Source: Bacteroidales bacterium (GTDB lineage: Bacteria > Bacteroidota > Bacteroidia > Bacteroidales > WCHB1-69). Taken from it: a stretch of 8,983 nt of DNA. The translations under genes were made by a program, and so were the position numbers. Location: the NCBI GenBank assembly GCA_012519525.1, contig JAAYQB010000124.1, positions 1 to 8,983 of the forward strand, in the 5' to 3' direction. Each line of letters begins with the position of its first letter. Position 1 is the first letter of the stretch. Positions 7,911 through 8,983 of this stretch are shown here, one piece after another. Under the pieces are notes generated by a model. It was not told the origin of the DNA, did no database searches, and saw only the letters and a program-made list of their open reading frames with translations.

Positions 7911-8279
7911 TTATTCAATTTTTGTAAAACTATAACTTTTACCATAATCGTCGCGGTAATTAAGTTTGCTTGATGTAAGTGCTGTAATAGTATAGACTTT
8001 AGGGATTTTACCTCCCATTTCCATTATGTGAATTTGTGTAAGCTCGTCTTCTACTAAATTCCATGTAAAAGGCTGTGCTTCATCTTCATTAACGTCATCA
8101 GCCGTATCCCAAGTTGAGCCGGTTCCATTGGCATGATAGCGCTCATATAAACTACCTTGTTGCCATTTGCCTATAAGAAGTTCTTTATCGAAATTGGGTT
8201 TTCTTCTAAAAAGATTGCAAGATGCGGTTGTTAAACCAATAAATAATATTATGCTTATTCCTATAGCTAACTTTCTCAT
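7911..8279 (-). CDS. Lipocalin-like small lipoprotein
   Basis: This is a 122-residue predicted lipoprotein. A short basic start (MRK), a hydrophobic core (residues 4-18) and Cys21 in TTASC form a good lipoprotein signal, leaving about 100 residues exported. The mature part has GKWQ at 37-40, followed by alternating strand-like segments (RYHANGTGSTWDTADDV, FTWNLVEDELTQIHI, VYTITALTSSKLNYRDDYGKSYSFTKI). The G-x-W near the start, the 'F/YxxNGTG' hairpin and the closing 'YxDxxGKxYSFxK' are typical of small lipocalin-fold proteins of Bacteroidota. The ligand is unknown. It is the first gene of the minus-strand unit, with the AsmA gene 12 bp downstream; a lipid-related role is possible by association only. 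The ATG at 8279 is supported by the signal peptide. Confidence 0.78.
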   Translation of the reverse strand: MRKLAIGISIILFIGLTTASCNLFRRKPNFDKELLIGKWQQGSLYERYHANGTGSTWDTADDVNEDEAQPFTWNLVEDELTQIHIMEMGGKIPKVYTITALTSSKLNYRDDYGKSYSFTKIE

Positions 8280-8334
8280 AACGAGGATATTTAAATAATA
8301 TTTAGCTGTTTATTTCAGTTTTTATGTCCGATTG

Positions 8335-8342
8335 CAAAGGTA
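8335..8342 (-). promoter_or_regulatory. Candidate -7 element of the lipoprotein-asmA promoter
   Basis: On the minus strand, TACCTTTG is a perfect match to TAnnTTTG. It lies 56 bp upstream of the lipoprotein ATG, so the leader would be about 50 nt. No TTG is present at the expected -33 distance, so the promoter may be weak or activator-dependent. It overlaps one arm of an inverted repeat. Confidence 0.45.
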
Positions 8343-8359
8343 GTAAAAAAAACACTACC
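8339..8359. repeat. Inverted repeat over the lipoprotein promoter
   Basis: GGTAGT (8339-8344) and ACTACC (8354-8359) are perfect inverted 6-mers with a 9-nt A-rich spacer. The left arm covers half of the -7 element of the lipoprotein promoter. It lies outside the predicted transcript, which argues for a protein-binding site rather than an RNA hairpin. The function is inferred. Confidence 0.4.
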
Positions 8360-8403
8360 ATACTATAATTTTATAATTAAAAAAATATTTTCAAAAAAAT
8401 GAA

Positions 8404-8430
8404 TTTGTATTAAAAAAACGTATACGTTTG
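8404..8430 (+). promoter_or_regulatory. Candidate promoter of the DUF486 gene
   Basis: TACGTTTG at 8423-8430 matches TAnnTTTG, followed by C as is common, and TTTG at 8404-8407 could serve as the -33 element. The 15-bp spacing is shorter than usual. Transcription from about 8436 would leave a leader of about 55 nt, very A-rich, before the ATG at 8492. The element sits inside a 14-bp palindrome. Confidence 0.5.
8416..8429. promoter_or_regulatory. Perfect 14-bp palindrome, possible operator
   Basis: AAACGTATACGTTT is fully self-complementary and overlaps seven of the eight bases of the DUF486 -7 element. A dimeric repressor bound here would block RNA polymerase. The palindrome is seen directly; operator function is inferred, and no regulator gene is in the window. 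Confidence 0.35.
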
Positions 8431-8491
8431 CAAAAAATAAAAAATAAAAAAGATAGATAACAGCAGTATAAATTTTTAACTAAAAAATTAT

Positions 8492-8857
8492 ATGAAGGCT
8501 TTACTTACTATTGGATTGCTCATTTTCTCCAATGTTTTTATGACTTTTGCGTGGTACGGACATTTGAAACTCACAGAGTATTCGTGGTTTAACAAACTGT
8601 CGTTGTTTGGAATTATTGTTTTTAGTTGGAGCATTGCTTTTTTTGAGTACTGCTTTCAGGTTCCGGCAAACAGAATAGGTTTTATTAACAACGGCGGACC
8701 GTTTTCTTTGGTGCAACTAAAAGTGTTGCAAGAGGTTATTACGCTTGTGGTTTTTATGGTTTTTTCTTATGTGGCTTTTCAGTCGCAAGTAAAACCTAAC
8801 CACATCATAGGCTTTGTGTTGTTGGTGTTGGCAGTCTATTTTATTTTTAAGGGATAG
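8492..8857 (+). CDS. DMT-family membrane protein (DUF486)
   Basis: This is a 121-residue inner-membrane protein with four predicted helices at about 2-20, 36-52, 77-97 and 103-119, half the size of a full drug/metabolite transporter and like the small four-helix members. The segments SNVFMTFAWYGHLK (13-26), SWSIAFFEYCFQVPANRIGF (45-64) and QLKVLQEVITLVVF (75-88) are the near-invariant core of the DUF486 family (COG3169), whose substrate is not known. The length matches the family. It is a single gene, divergent from the lipoprotein-asmA unit, with its own promoter candidate. The ATG at 8492 is at the start of TM1 and follows an A/T-rich leader; no Shine-Dalgarno is seen. It probably works as a dimer, by analogy with other four-helix DMT proteins. 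Confidence 0.9.
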   Translation: MKALLTIGLLIFSNVFMTFAWYGHLKLTEYSWFNKLSLFGIIVFSWSIAFFEYCFQVPANRIGFINNGGPFSLVQLKVLQEVITLVVFMVFSYVAFQSQVKPNHIIGFVLLVLAVYFIFKG

Positions 8858-8950
8858 CGTTTTTTTATAAAAATGTAAGTAGAAACGGTAAATGCAAACA
8901 AAAAACTACTATAAATTGTTTTAAAAATTACAACTTATGGAAAAAAATTA

Positions 8951-8958
8951 TACATTTG
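8951..8958 (+). promoter_or_regulatory. Candidate -7 element for the gene at the window's right end
   Basis: TACATTTG matches TAnnTTTG and is followed by C. No TTG lies at the -33 distance. The element and the A-rich bases after it are almost identical (22 of 23 positions) to those of the DUF486 promoter. The leader to the ATG at 8975 would be only about 10 nt, so either translation starts near the 5' end or the real start is further downstream. Confidence 0.42.
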
Positions 8959-8974
8959 CAAAAAATAAAAACGT

Positions 8975-8983
8975 ATGAAGACA
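8975..8983 (+). CDS. Possible start of a further gene, cut by the window end
   Basis: ATG AAG ACA (Met-Lys-Thr) is all that is visible, 17 nt after a good -7 promoter element. The lysine at position 2 would suit a secreted protein or a generic Bacteroidota start. The product cannot be guessed. Confidence 0.3.

Noticed and set aside
5494..7935. Several plus-strand open frames of 61-116 codons across the AsmA gene
   Set aside because: They lie opposite an intact 1037-codon gene with clear family features, overlap one another, have no promoter or recognisable motif, and look like antisense shadows.
8432..8452. Short tandem AAAAAAT-like repeats in the DUF486 leader
   Set aside because: Low-complexity A-rich leaders are expected in this A/T-rich genome and may simply help ribosome access; there is no sign of a structured repeat array.
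8501..8716. 71-codon minus-strand open frame
   Set aside because: It is antisense to the strongly recognisable DUF486 gene, and its product is basic and without motifs.

Overview
The window looks like ordinary chromosomal DNA from a low-GC member of the Bacteroidota, most likely Bacteroidales. Four things point there: A/T-rich spacers; start sites without clear Shine-Dalgarno sequences; several upstream copies of the Bacteroidota-type -7 promoter element TAnnTTTG; and gene families typical of the group (a small lipocalin-like lipoprotein, a large AsmA-family protein, an LptF/LptG permease with a jelly-roll insert). The species cannot be named from the sequence alone.

Layout. Positions 117-4782 hold six tightly packed plus-strand genes that look like one operon: ruvX (Holliday junction resolvase-like / rRNA processing nuclease), def (peptide deformylase), a small TPR lipoprotein, a RibF-type FAD synthetase that appears to lack its riboflavin kinase half, a PlsC-like acyltransferase, and an LptF/LptG-family permease. 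Gaps are 3-19 bp except for an unexplained 102-bp leader before the TPR lipoprotein. A promoter candidate lies just before ruvX. Positions 8279-4785 on the minus strand form a second unit of two genes: a lipocalin-like lipoprotein, then a 1037-residue AsmA-family protein. The two units converge with only 2 bp between their stop codons. A 212-bp divergent intergenic region (8280-8491) carries promoter candidates for the lipoprotein (minus) and for a four-helix DUF486 membrane protein (plus, 8492-8857). The window ends three codons into a possible further plus-strand gene.

How the genes fit together. The first two genes are housekeeping functions (nucleic acid processing, N-terminal deformylation). 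The acyltransferase and permease, with the facing AsmA gene, suggest an envelope-lipid theme: acyl-lipid synthesis, LPS export, and lipid handling between the membranes. This grouping is an inference from neighbourhood.

I found no mobile element, CRISPR array, tRNA, rRNA or obvious novel system. The points most worth a second look are the RibF homologue with a degenerate C-terminal half and an altered HxGH motif, a perfect 14-bp palindrome overlapping the DUF486 promoter, an inverted repeat on the lipoprotein promoter, and the in-operon leader with a possible 22-codon ORF.
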